Part shown: positions 35,619-43,245 of the stretch, piece after piece
Layout: each line of letters begins with the position of its first letter
Position numbering within the stretch: position 1 is the first letter of the stretch
Assembly: GCF_900111155.1 (NCBI RefSeq)
Contig: NZ_FOGG01000024.1
Coordinates: 1-64,000, forward strand
Direction of reading: 5' to 3'
DNA length: 64,000 nt
From: Pedobacter rhizosphaerae
Lineage (GTDB): Bacteria > Bacteroidota > Bacteroidia > Sphingobacteriales > Sphingobacteriaceae
Position numbers and translations under genes: made by a program
The notes under the pieces: generated by a model
Database searches by the model: none
What the model saw: only the letters and a program-made list of their open reading frames with translations
Told to the model about the DNA's origin: nothing

Positions 35619-36443
35619 ATGGGCTTAAGAAAATTTAAACCAGTTACTCCGGGTACCCGCTTTAGAGTAGGGGCTAGTTTTACGGAGATTACAGCAACCA
35701 AGCCCGAAAAATCATTGGTTGTATCATCAAAAAAGTCTGGTGGACGTAACAATACAGGTAAAATGACTATGCGCTACATGGGTGGTGGTCATAAAAAATC
35801 ATATCGTATTATCGACTTCAAACGCGATAAATTTGATATTCCTGCTACAGTAGCTACTGTAGAATACGATCCAAACCGTACTGCACGTATCGCATTATTA
35901 CACTATGCAGATGGCGAGAAGCGTTATATCATCGCTCCTGAGGGATTACAAGTTGGTCAGAAATTAGTTTCTGGCGATACTGCAGCTCCAGAAGTAGGTA
36001 ACACTTTAAAATTATCAAACATTCCATTAGGTTCTATCATTCATAATGTAGAGATCCATCCTGGAAAAGGAGCACAATTAGCTCGTAGTGCAGGTGCTTA
36101 CGCACAATTAGCTGCCCGCGATGGTAAATATGCTACCTTGAAAATGCCTTCAGGTGAAACCCGTTTAATCTTGGTTACTTGTTTAGCAACTATCGGAGCT
36201 GTATCTAACTCTGATCACGCTAACGAAGTATTAGGTAAAGCAGGTCGTAAACGTTGGTTAGGTCGTCGTCCAAGAACAAGACCGGTAGCAATGAACCCTG
36301 TCGATCACCCAATGGGTGGTGGTGAAGGTAGATCATCAGGTGGTCACCCACGTTCTAGAAAAGGTTTGTTGTCTAAAGGCTACAAAACTAGAGAACTTAA
36401 GAAATATTCTAATCGTTACATCATAGAGAGAAGGAAGAAATAA
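35619..36443 (+). CDS. rplB: 50S ribosomal protein L2
   Basis: A 274-residue protein needed for subunit association and peptidyl transfer. GGRNNTGKMTMRYMGGGHKKSYR and the C-terminal NPVDHPMGGGEGRSSGGHPRSRKG are diagnostic; the histidine in DHPMGGG is the one near the active centre. Its stop overlaps the rpsS start by one base. Confidence 0.98.
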   Translation: MGLRKFKPVTPGTRFRVGASFTEITATKPEKSLVVSSKKSGGRNNTGKMTMRYMGGGHKKSYRIIDFKRDKFDIPATVATVEYDPNRTARIALLHYADGEKRYIIAPEGLQVGQKLVSGDTAAPEVGNTLKLSNIPLGSIIHNVEIHPGKGAQLARSAGAYAQLAARDGKYATLKMPSGETRLILVTCLATIGAVSNSDHANEVLGKAGRKRWLGRRPRTRPVAMNPVDHPMGGGEGRSSGGHPRSRKGLLSKGYKTRELKKYSNRYIIERRKK

Positions 36444-36709
36444 TGGCTCGTTCGATAAAAAAAGGACCTTATATTGACCATAACGTAGAGAGAAAAGTTA
36501 GCTCTATGAATGATTCAGGCAAAAGAACTGTAATCAAAACTTGGTCTCGCAGATCAATGATCTCACCAGATTTTGTTGGTCATACATTTGCAGTACACAA
36601 CGGAAATAAATTTATTCCTGTGTATGTTACAGAAAACATGGTTGGTCACAAGTTAGGAGAATTTGCTCCAACTCGTACATTCAGAGGACACGCTGAAAAG
36701 AAAAAATAA
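36443..36709 (+). CDS. rpsS: 30S ribosomal protein S19
   Basis: An 88-residue protein of the 30S head that pairs with S13: MARSIKKGPYIDHNVERKV to MVGHKLGEFAPTRTFRGHAEKKK, complete. It is translationally coupled to rplB (TAATG overlap). It lies 7 bp before rplV. Confidence 0.98.
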   Translation: MARSIKKGPYIDHNVERKVSSMNDSGKRTVIKTWSRRSMISPDFVGHTFAVHNGNKFIPVYVTENMVGHKLGEFAPTRTFRGHAEKKK

Positions 36710-36716
36710 TTAGACA

Positions 36717-37076
36717 ATGGAAGCAGTAGCAAAATTAAACAATTGTCCAACCTCACCGCGTAAGATGCGTTTGGTTGTAGATCTTATCAGAGGTGAACGT
36801 GTAGAGAAAGCATTAAGCATTTTAAAGTTTACCAATAAAGAAGCAGCAATAAGAGTTGAGAAATTATTATTATCTGCTATCAAAAACTGGGAATCTAAAA
36901 ATGAAGGTGCTCGCCCTGAAGAAAGCCAATTATTTGTAAAAACAGTAATGGTAGACGGTGGTCGCCAGCTTAAACGTTTGAGACCGGCACCTCAAGGCCG
37001 TGGATACAGAATTCGTAAACGTTCTAACCACGTAACTTTGATCGTAGACAGTAAAAATACAGAAACTCAAAACTAA
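36717..37076 (+). CDS. rplV: 50S ribosomal protein L22
   Basis: A 119-residue exit-tunnel protein. The macrolide-relevant beta hairpin (VDGGRQLKRLRPAPQGRGYRIRKRSNHVT) is intact with no visible resistance-type insertion or deletion. The N-terminus NNCPTSPRKMRLVVDLIRG is typical. Confidence 0.97.
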   Translation: MEAVAKLNNCPTSPRKMRLVVDLIRGERVEKALSILKFTNKEAAIRVEKLLLSAIKNWESKNEGARPEESQLFVKTVMVDGGRQLKRLRPAPQGRGYRIRKRSNHVTLIVDSKNTETQN

Positions 37077-37085
37077 TATCAGGAA

Positions 37086-37919
37086 ATGGGACAAAAAGCA
37101 AATCCAATAGGTAACAGGTTAGGTATCATCAAAGGATGGGATTCTAACTGGTTCGGTGGCAACAACTACTCCGATAAATTAGTTGAGGATGAAAAAATCA
37201 GAAAATACCTTTCTGCTCGTATCGCAAAAGGCGGTGTTGCAAAAGTAGTTATCGAGCGTACGTTAAAACGTATCACTGTAACTATCCACACAGCTCGTCC
37301 AGGTATCGTAATCGGTAAAGCAGGTGCAGAGGTTGATAAAATCAAAGAAGAGTTAAAGAAATTGACTAAAAAGGAAATTCAAATTAACATTTTCGAGATT
37401 AAACGCCCGGAACTTGATGCACAATTAGTTGCAGAAGGTGTTGCAAAACAATTAGAAGCAAGGATCTCATTCCGTAGAGCAATGAAATCTTCTATCGCAT
37501 CAACAATGCGTATGGGTGCTGAAGGTATTAAAATCATGACTTCTGGTCGTTTAGGTGGTGCTGAGATGGCACGTACTGAGCAGTACAAAGAAGGAAGAGT
37601 TCCTTTACATACCTTACGTGCTGATATCGACTATGCTTTAGCAGAAGCTTTAACTACTTATGGTAAAATAGGTATCAAAGTTTGGATCTGTAAAGGTGAG
37701 GTTTATGGAAAACGTGATTTGTCTCCGAACATCGGATCAACAAACAACGGTCCTAAAGGCCAGTCAGAGAAACCAGCATTCGGTGGAAGAGATAACAGAG
37801 GTGGTGGAAGAGACAACCGTGGCGGTGGTGACAGACGTGGTGGAAACCAAGGTCGTCCTGGTCAAGGTGGTGGAAACAGAGGTGGTGGCGCAGGCGCTAA
37901 CAGAGGTCCTCGTAAATAA
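37086..37919 (+). CDS. rpsC: 30S ribosomal protein S3 with RGG-rich tail
   Basis: A 277-residue protein at the mRNA entry site with helicase activity. Residues 1-212 are a standard S3: KH domain with VIGKAG at about 74-79 and the C-terminal RVPLHTLRADIDYALAEA block. Residues 213-277 form a long extension, and from about 231 on it is almost only Gly, Arg, Asn, Asp and Gln with repeated RGG/RGGG motifs, like RNA-binding RGG boxes. E. coli S3 lacks this tail. It probably touches mRNA or rRNA. Confidence 0.97.
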   Translation: MGQKANPIGNRLGIIKGWDSNWFGGNNYSDKLVEDEKIRKYLSARIAKGGVAKVVIERTLKRITVTIHTARPGIVIGKAGAEVDKIKEELKKLTKKEIQINIFEIKRPELDAQLVAEGVAKQLEARISFRRAMKSSIASTMRMGAEGIKIMTSGRLGGAEMARTEQYKEGRVPLHTLRADIDYALAEALTTYGKIGIKVWICKGEVYGKRDLSPNIGSTNNGPKGQSEKPAFGGRDNRGGGRDNRGGGDRRGGNQGRPGQGGGNRGGGAGANRGPRK

Positions 37920-37959
37920 TTGATTTATTAACATCGTTTAACGATTAGAACAAAATAAA

Positions 37960-38382
37960 ATGTTACAGCCAAAAAGAACGAAGTTCAGGAAGATGCAAAA
38001 AGGCAGAATGAAAGGTTTAGCTTCTCGTGGAGCTGAATTAGCATTCGGATCTTTCGGTATCAAATCTTTAGAAGCCACTTGGATCACAAGTCGCCAGATA
38101 GAGGCTGCCCGTATTGCCGTAACTCGTTTCATGAAACGTGAAGGACAAGTATGGATCAGGATCTTCCCGGACAAACCGGTAACTAAAAAGCCTGCTGAGG
38201 TACGTATGGGTAAAGGTAAGGGTGCTCCTGAATACTGGGTAGCAGTAGTTAGACCCGGACGTGTAATTTTCGAAGCTGAAGGTGTTCCTTTAGAAGTTGC
38301 TAAAGAAGCATTACGCTTAGCTGCACAGAAATTACCAATCCAAACTAAATTTGTAGTACGTAGAGATTACGTAGAAGCATAG
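37960..38382 (+). CDS. rplP: 50S ribosomal protein L16
   Basis: A 140-residue protein near the A site. MLQPKRTKFRKMQKGRMKG and the PVTKKPAEVRMGKGKGAPEYWVAVV loop are diagnostic, including the arginine in EVRMGKG that is hydroxylated in some bacteria. Length is normal. It is followed by 73 bp before rpmC. Confidence 0.97.
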   Translation: MLQPKRTKFRKMQKGRMKGLASRGAELAFGSFGIKSLEATWITSRQIEAARIAVTRFMKREGQVWIRIFPDKPVTKKPAEVRMGKGKGAPEYWVAVVRPGRVIFEAEGVPLEVAKEALRLAAQKLPIQTKFVVRRDYVEA

Positions 38383-38455
38383 TAAAGTGTTGAGATGAAT
38401 GTTGTAAATACTTGTTTTTATAACCGCTACACTCAATCGTAAAAGAAAAATAAAA

Positions 38456-38668
38456 ATGAAAAATTCAGAAATCACAGGGCTTTCAAAAGAAGAATTAGTA
38501 GCTAAGATTGCGGAAGAAAAAGAGAACTTGTCAAAATTAAAGTTCGCTCACACCATTTCAGCTATCGAAAATCCTTCACGTATTTCAAAAGTAAGGAAAG
38601 ATATAGCCCGTTTAAATACTGAACTGACTAAAGTTGTTAAAGCTGAGTCAGCTACTGAAACTAAATAA
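38456..38668 (+). CDS. rpmC: 50S ribosomal protein L29
   Basis: A 70-residue two-helix protein at the tunnel exit: MKNSEITGLSKEELVAKIAEEKENLSKLKF, then the conserved IENPSRISKVRKDIARLNTEL. It is complete, with a short C-terminal extension. Confidence 0.95.
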   Translation: MKNSEITGLSKEELVAKIAEEKENLSKLKFAHTISAIENPSRISKVRKDIARLNTELTKVVKAESATETK

Positions 38669-38681
38669 TTTTAGAGTCCAA

Positions 38682-38936
38682 ATGGAAAGAAATTTAAGAA
38701 AAACAAGAACCGGGTTGGTGGTAAGCAACAAGATGGATAAATCTGTTGTTGTGTCGGTTGAACGTAAAGTGAAGCACCCGATTTATGGTAAGTTCGTGAA
38801 GAAAACTACCAAATTTATGGCTCACGATGAGAAAAACGAATGTGGTATCGGTGATACGGTATTAATCATGGAAACTCGTCCTTTGAGTAAAAACAAGAAC
38901 TGGAGATTGGTACAAATTTTAGAAAGGGCTAAATAA
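38682..38936 (+). CDS. rpsQ: 30S ribosomal protein S17
   Basis: An 84-residue OB-fold 16S rRNA-binding protein. The start at 38682 (MERNLRKTRTGLVVSNKMDKSVVV) follows rpmC by 13 bp; an in-frame ATG at 38634 lies within rpmC and is not used. The sequence through HPIYGKFVKKTTKFMAHDE and GDTVLIMETRPLSKNKNWRLV is standard. Confidence 0.96.
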   Translation: MERNLRKTRTGLVVSNKMDKSVVVSVERKVKHPIYGKFVKKTTKFMAHDEKNECGIGDTVLIMETRPLSKNKNWRLVQILERAK

Positions 38937-38937
38937 G

Positions 38938-39306
38938 ATGGTACAACAGGAATCAAGATTAAACGTTGCTGATAACAGCGGCGCAAAAGAAGTATTAGTA
39001 ATTCGTGTACTGGGTGGAACTGGTAAACGTTATGCTTCAATTGGAGATAAAGTAGTTGTTACCGTAAAAAGCGCTTTACCATCAGGTAACGTAAAAAAAG
39101 GTACAGTATCTAAAGCAGTTGTGGTAAGAACAAAGAAAGAGATCAGACGTAAAGATGGTTCTTATATCCGTTTCGACGATAATGCAGCTGTATTATTGAA
39201 CGCACAGGATGAGCCACGCGGTACACGTATCTTTGGCCCGGTTGCGAGAGAACTACGTGAAAAACAATTCATGAAAATTGTATCATTAGCACCGGAGGTA
39301 TTATAA
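38938..39306 (+). CDS. rplN: 50S ribosomal protein L14
   Basis: A 122-residue interface protein: MVQQESRLNVADNSGAKEVLVIRVLGG to RELREKQFMKIVSLAPEVL, full length with no extension. It starts 1 bp after the rpsQ stop. Confidence 0.98.
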   Translation: MVQQESRLNVADNSGAKEVLVIRVLGGTGKRYASIGDKVVVTVKSALPSGNVKKGTVSKAVVVRTKKEIRRKDGSYIRFDDNAAVLLNAQDEPRGTRIFGPVARELREKQFMKIVSLAPEVL

Positions 39307-39307
39307 A

Positions 39308-39649
39308 ATGGGAAACAAAGTAAATACACCAGTTAAATTAAAGATCCGTAAAGGTGATTTAGTTAAAATCATTGCTGGCGATTCAAAAGGTCAACAAGGA
39401 AAAGTACTTGAAGTACTTAAAGATAAAAACAGAGCCGTTGTAGAAGGTATCAATTTAGTGTCTAAACACACTAAACCAAATGCTGCTAATCCAAACGGTG
39501 GTATTATTAAAAAAGAAGCCGCTCTTCATATTTCTAACCTGATGTTGGTTGATCCAAAATCTGGTAAACCTACCCGTGTTGGTCGTAAGGCTAACGCTGA
39601 AGGTAAATTGGTTAGAGTTGCTAAAGTTTCAGGGGAGGAAATTAAATAA
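39308..39649 (+). CDS. rplX: 50S ribosomal protein L24
   Basis: A 113-residue assembly initiator with the KOW motif KGDLVKIIAGDSKGQQGKVLEVL at about residues 15-37. Its last base overlaps the rplE start codon, implying coupling. It lies 1 bp after rplN. Confidence 0.97.
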   Translation: MGNKVNTPVKLKIRKGDLVKIIAGDSKGQQGKVLEVLKDKNRAVVEGINLVSKHTKPNAANPNGGIIKKEAALHISNLMLVDPKSGKPTRVGRKANAEGKLVRVAKVSGEEIK

Positions 39650-40212
39650 TGGCTACACCTAGATTAAAAAGCAAATACAAAGAAGAAGTTGTAAATGCAT
39701 TAAAAGAAAAATTCCAGTACAAAACTGTAATGCAGGTTCCTAAATTGGAAAAAATCTGTATCAATCAGGGTGTAGGTCGTTTTTCTGTTACTGATAAGAA
39801 GATCGTAGATTCTACTATCGTTGAGTTAACCACTATTACTGGTCAACAAGCGGTTCAGGCACAATCTAAGAAAGATATCTCTAACTTTAAATTACGTAAA
39901 GGTATGCCAGTAGGTGTACGTGTAACGTTGCGTGACAATAACATGTACGAGTTCTTAGATCGTTTGATCTCTGTAGCTTTGCCACGTATTCGCGATTTCA
40001 AAGGTATCAATGACAAAGGATTTGATGGACAAGGTAACTACACTTTAGGTGTTACTGAGCAAATCATCTTCCCAGAGATTAATATCGATAAAATCAATAA
40101 AATTTTAGGTATGGATATTACTTTCGTAACTTCGGCCAAATCTGATGTTGAGGCTTTAGAGTTATTGAAACAATTCGGATTACCATTTAAAAATCAAAAA
40201 ACAGCAGAATAA
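39649..40212 (+). CDS. rplE: 50S ribosomal protein L5
   Basis: A 187-residue 5S rRNA-binding protein: MATPRLKSKYKEEVVNALKEKFQYK, then QSKKDISNFKLRKGMPVGVRVTLR and VTEQIIFPEINIDKI. It is complete. It overlaps both its neighbours by one base. Confidence 0.98.
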   Translation: MATPRLKSKYKEEVVNALKEKFQYKTVMQVPKLEKICINQGVGRFSVTDKKIVDSTIVELTTITGQQAVQAQSKKDISNFKLRKGMPVGVRVTLRDNNMYEFLDRLISVALPRIRDFKGINDKGFDGQGNYTLGVTEQIIFPEINIDKINKILGMDITFVTSAKSDVEALELLKQFGLPFKNQKTAE

Positions 40213-40481
40213 TGGCAAAAGAAGGTGTAAAAGCACGCGAAGTTAAGCGCCAAAAATTGGTTGCTAGATACGCTGAAAAACGTGCAGCTTTAAAAGCAGC
40301 GGGTGATTTCGAAGGTTTAGATAAACTACCTAAGAACTCTTCTCCAGTACGTTTACACAACCGTTGTAAATTAACTGGCCGTCCTCGTGGTTATATGCGT
40401 ACCTTTGGTATCTCAAGGGTAACGTTCCGCGAAATGGCGTTAGACGGTAAAATACCAGGTGTTAAAAAAGCATCTTGGTAA
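40212..40481 (+). CDS. rpsN: 30S ribosomal protein S14
   Basis: An 89-residue long-form, zinc-free S14: only one cysteine (HNRCKLTGRPRGYMRTFGISRVTFRE) instead of the CxxC pairs of the short zinc form. MAKEGVKAREVKRQKLVARYAEKRAALKAAGDFEGLDKLPKNSSPVRL precedes it. It is followed by a hairpin repeat and a structured spacer before rpsH. Confidence 0.97.
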   Translation: MAKEGVKAREVKRQKLVARYAEKRAALKAAGDFEGLDKLPKNSSPVRLHNRCKLTGRPRGYMRTFGISRVTFREMALDGKIPGVKKASW

Positions 40482-40500
40482 TATAAAGTAGCTAGTACAG

Positions 40501-40544
40501 AGTATCAAGTATCGAGACCGAAAGGTTTCTTGATACTTGATACT
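40501..40544. repeat. Dispersed hairpin repeat (AGTATCAAGTATC family), GAAA loop
   Basis: AGTATCAAGTATCGAGACC (40501-40519) and its complement GGTTTCTTGATACTTGATACT-type arm (40524-40544), around a GAAA tetraloop, with only a 2-nt bulge. It is the second member of the family found at 25566. Confidence 0.8.
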
Positions 40545-40575
40545 TATGTCTATATACTGAAACAGAATTTTAACC

Positions 40576-40618
40576 GATAGCAGGTCCCATCGCTGGGTAG
40601 CGTCAGGAAACCACTATC
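40576..40618 (+). ncRNA. Candidate structured element before rpsH
   Basis: Three nested stems: GATAG/CTATC (40576-40580 with 40614-40618), GGT/ACC (40583-40585 with 40610-40612) and CGCT/AGCG (40591-40594 with 40599-40602); CCCA/TGGG is an alternative inner pairing. It lies 15 nt before rpsH. Confidence 0.5.
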
Positions 40619-40632
40619 AAAAACAATAAATA

Positions 40633-41031
40633 ATGAATACAGATCCAATAGCAGATTATTTAACAAGAGTAAGGAATGCCATTAAGGCCAACCACAGAGT
40701 TGTAGAAATTCCTGCATCAAACCTTAAAAAGGAAATTACTAAAGTACTTTTTGATAAAGGTTACATCGCGAATTATAAATTTGAGGACACTACAGTTCAA
40801 GGCACCATCAAAATTGCTTTGAAGTACAATCCAATAACTAAAATTCCTGCTATTCGTACATTAGTGCGAGTAAGTAAACCAGGTTTGAGACAATATGCAG
40901 GCGTAGATAATATGCCAAGAGTATTAAACGGTTTAGGTATCGCAATCTTATCAACTTCTAAAGGTGTTATGACCGATAAAGAAGCAGCCAAATTAAACAT
41001 TGGTGGTGAGGTATTGTGTCACGTTTATTAA
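40633..41031 (+). CDS. rpsH: 30S ribosomal protein S8
   Basis: A 132-residue central-domain assembly protein and, in E. coli, the repressor of the spc operon. MNTDPIADYLTRVRNAIKANH to LNIGGEVLCHVY is complete. It is preceded by 151 bp holding a hairpin repeat and a nested-stem element, a position where feedback control by S8 would be plausible. Confidence 0.98.
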   Translation: MNTDPIADYLTRVRNAIKANHRVVEIPASNLKKEITKVLFDKGYIANYKFEDTTVQGTIKIALKYNPITKIPAIRTLVRVSKPGLRQYAGVDNMPRVLNGLGIAILSTSKGVMTDKEAAKLNIGGEVLCHVY

Positions 41032-41050
41032 TATTTAGGAGAACAGCACA

Positions 41051-41608
41051 ATGTCAAGAATAGGAAAAGCCCCAATTACAATCCCTGCAGGTGTTACTAT
41101 CACTGTATCTAACGATAACTTAGTTACAGTTAAAGGCCCTAAAGGTGAATTAGCTCAAGCAGTAGATAAAGATATCACTGTAAGTCAAGAAGACGGTATT
41201 TTAACAGTAACTCGTCCTTCTGATCAAAAGAAACACAAAGCATTACATGGTTTATACCGTTCATTGCTTAACAATATGGTTGTTGGTGTTACAACTGGTT
41301 ATAAATTAGAACAAGAATTAGTAGGTGTTGGTTACCGTGCTTCAAACCAAGGCAACACTTTAGATTTAGTTTTAGGTTATTCTCACCACTATGTATTCCA
41401 ATTACCAGAAGAGATTAAAGTAACAACTACATCAGAAAAAGGTCAGACTCCTAAAATCATTTTAGAGAGTATCGACAAACAATTGATTGGTCAGGTAGCA
41501 GCGAAAATCCGTTCGTTACGTGCACCAGAGCCTTACAAAGGTAAAGGTATCAAGTTTGTAGGTGAAGTGTTAAGAAGAAAAGCAGGTAAATCAGCATCTA
41601 AAAAATAG
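41051..41608 (+). CDS. rplF: 50S ribosomal protein L6
   Basis: A 185-residue protein near the factor-binding site: MSRIGKAPITIPAGVTI, then LVGVGYRASNQGNTLDLVLGYSHHY and PYKGKGIKFVGEVLRRKAGKS. It is complete. AGGAG about 10 nt before the ATG is a fair Shine-Dalgarno sequence. Confidence 0.98.
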   Translation: MSRIGKAPITIPAGVTITVSNDNLVTVKGPKGELAQAVDKDITVSQEDGILTVTRPSDQKKHKALHGLYRSLLNNMVVGVTTGYKLEQELVGVGYRASNQGNTLDLVLGYSHHYVFQLPEEIKVTTTSEKGQTPKIILESIDKQLIGQVAAKIRSLRAPEPYKGKGIKFVGEVLRRKAGKSASKK

Positions 41609-41613
41609 TAATC

Positions 41614-41967
41614 ATGGCAGGTAAAAAATTATCAAGAAGAGATCGTATTAAAAAAGGGATCAGAAAAAGACTTACCGGTTCGGAAGAGCGTCCAAGGTTA
41701 TCTGTTTTTAGAAGCAATAAAGGGATTTATGCTCAGGTAATTAACGACGTTACTGGTACAACAATAGTTTCAGCATCATCAACATCTAAAGATTTTGCAG
41801 GTACTGGAAGCAAAAGCGATCAATCAGTTGCAGTAGGTAAATTAGTTGCCGAAAAAGCAATTGCAGCTGGTATTAAACAAGTTGTTTTCGATAGAAATGG
41901 CTATTTATATCACGGTCGTGTGAAATCGTTGGCAGAGGGTGCCCGCGAAGCTGGTTTAGTATTTTAA
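41614..41967 (+). CDS. rplR: 50S ribosomal protein L18
   Basis: A 117-residue 5S rRNA-binding protein: MAGKKLSRRDRIKKGIRKRLTGSEERPRLSVFRSNKGIYAQVI to YHGRVKSLAEGAREAGLVF, standard for the family. It lies 5 bp after rplF and 17 bp before rpsE. Confidence 0.98.
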   Translation: MAGKKLSRRDRIKKGIRKRLTGSEERPRLSVFRSNKGIYAQVINDVTGTTIVSASSTSKDFAGTGSKSDQSVAVGKLVAEKAIAAGIKQVVFDRNGYLYHGRVKSLAEGAREAGLVF

Positions 41968-41984
41968 TCTGAAGAAAAAGTAAG

Positions 41985-42503
41985 ATGTCAACTATTAATA
42001 TAAAAAGAGTAAAAACCACCGATATCGAATTAAAGGATCGTTTGGTTAGTATACAACGCGTTGCCAAAGTAACCAAAGGTGGCCGTACTTTCAGCTTTTC
42101 TGCAATTGTTGTAGTAGGTGATGAGAACGGTGTTGTAGGTTTCGGTTTAGGTAAAGCAAAAGAAGTAACTGAAGCTATCGCTAAAGGAGTGGATGATGCT
42201 AAAAAGAACTTGGTGAAAGTTCCGGTTTTAAACGGTACTGTTCCTCACGAGCAAATCGGTAAATTCTCAGGTGGTTTTGTATTGATCAAACCAGCTGCAG
42301 TAGGTACTGGAGTAATTGCTGGTGGTGCAATGCGTGCTGTATTAGAGAGTGCTGGTATCCATAACGTATTAGCAAAATCTAAAGGTTCATCTAACCCACA
42401 CAACGTGGTAAAAGCAACTGTTGATGCATTAACTAAAATGCGTGATGCTTATACAGTAGCTCAAACTCGTGGTATTGATTTAAACAAAGTATTCAACGGA
42501 TAA
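41985..42503 (+). CDS. rpsE: 30S ribosomal protein S5
   Basis: A 172-residue decoding-fidelity protein: RLVSIQRVAKVTKGGRTFSFSAIVVVGD, GKAKEVTEAI and GAMRAVLESAGIHNVLAKSKGSSNPHN. It is complete with normal loop 2, the region changed in spectinomycin-resistant mutants elsewhere. It is followed by rpmD after 4 bp. Confidence 0.98.
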   Translation: MSTINIKRVKTTDIELKDRLVSIQRVAKVTKGGRTFSFSAIVVVGDENGVVGFGLGKAKEVTEAIAKGVDDAKKNLVKVPVLNGTVPHEQIGKFSGGFVLIKPAAVGTGVIAGGAMRAVLESAGIHNVLAKSKGSSNPHNVVKATVDALTKMRDAYTVAQTRGIDLNKVFNG

Positions 42504-42507
42504 TATC

Positions 42508-42687
42508 ATGGCTAAGATCAAAGTAACACAAATAAAAAGCGTTATCGACAGAAGCGAGCGCCAAAAGAGAACCGTTCAGGCTTTGGGTTTATCTAAATTA
42601 AACCAAAGTGTTGAGGTTGAAGCTACTCCACAAATCATTGGTATGATTCGCAAAGTGAATCATTTAGTAGCAATCGAAAGTATCTAA
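42508..42687 (+). CDS. rpmD: 50S ribosomal protein L30
   Basis: A 59-residue protein: MAKIKVTQIKSVIDRSERQKRTVQALGLSKLN, then QIIGMIRKVNHLVAIESI. The IKSVIDRSERQKRTVQALGL stretch is the family signature. It sits between rpsE and rplO as in other spc operons. Confidence 0.96.
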   Translation: MAKIKVTQIKSVIDRSERQKRTVQALGLSKLNQSVEVEATPQIIGMIRKVNHLVAIESI

Positions 42688-42791
42688 TAATTATTTGAAG
42701 GTAGTATCGGAGAAAATCTGGTACTGCCTTTATATATGTTTAATCGTTGTACCTGTTTAGTGAAAGCGAAGGGCAACACAAATTCAAAAAA

Positions 42792-43238
42792 ATGAATTTA
42801 AGTAATTTAAAACCTGCAGCAGGTTCTACAAAAAACAGAAAAAGAATTGGTCGTGGTACTGGTTCAGGTCGTGGCGGTACTTCAACTCGTGGTCACAAAG
42901 GTGCTGGTTCACGTTCTGGTTACTCACGTAAAGTTGGTTTCGAAGGTGGTCAAATGCCTTTGCAACGTCGTGTACCTAAAGTTGGTTTCAAACCAATTAA
43001 CCGTACAGAGTATGTTGGTGTAAACTTAGATGTTTTACAAGGCTTAGCTGAGAAATTCAATTTAACTACAATTGATTTCGCTGCTTTACAAGAGCATGGT
43101 TTAGCTTCTAAAAACGACTTAGTAAAAGTTTTAGGTCGTGGTGAAGTAAAAGCAAAATTAGAAGTTACAGCACATGCGTTTTCTGCAACCGCACAAAAAG
43201 CTATTGAAGCTGCAGGTGGTTCTATTGTAAAATTGTAA
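42792..43238 (+). CDS. rplO: 50S ribosomal protein L15
   Basis: A 148-residue protein: MNLSNLKPAAGSTKNRKRIGRGTGSGRGGTSTRGHKGAGSRSG, then QMPLQRRVPKVGFKP. The start at 42792 matches the family; an in-frame ATG at 42747 translates untranslated leader. It is the last ribosomal gene before secY, 7 bp away. The 104-bp spacer before it is unusual inside the operon. Confidence 0.97.
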   Translation: MNLSNLKPAAGSTKNRKRIGRGTGSGRGGTSTRGHKGAGSRSGYSRKVGFEGGQMPLQRRVPKVGFKPINRTEYVGVNLDVLQGLAEKFNLTTIDFAALQEHGLASKNDLVKVLGRGEVKAKLEVTAHAFSATAQKAIEAAGGSIVKL

Positions 43239-43245
43239 TTATTAA

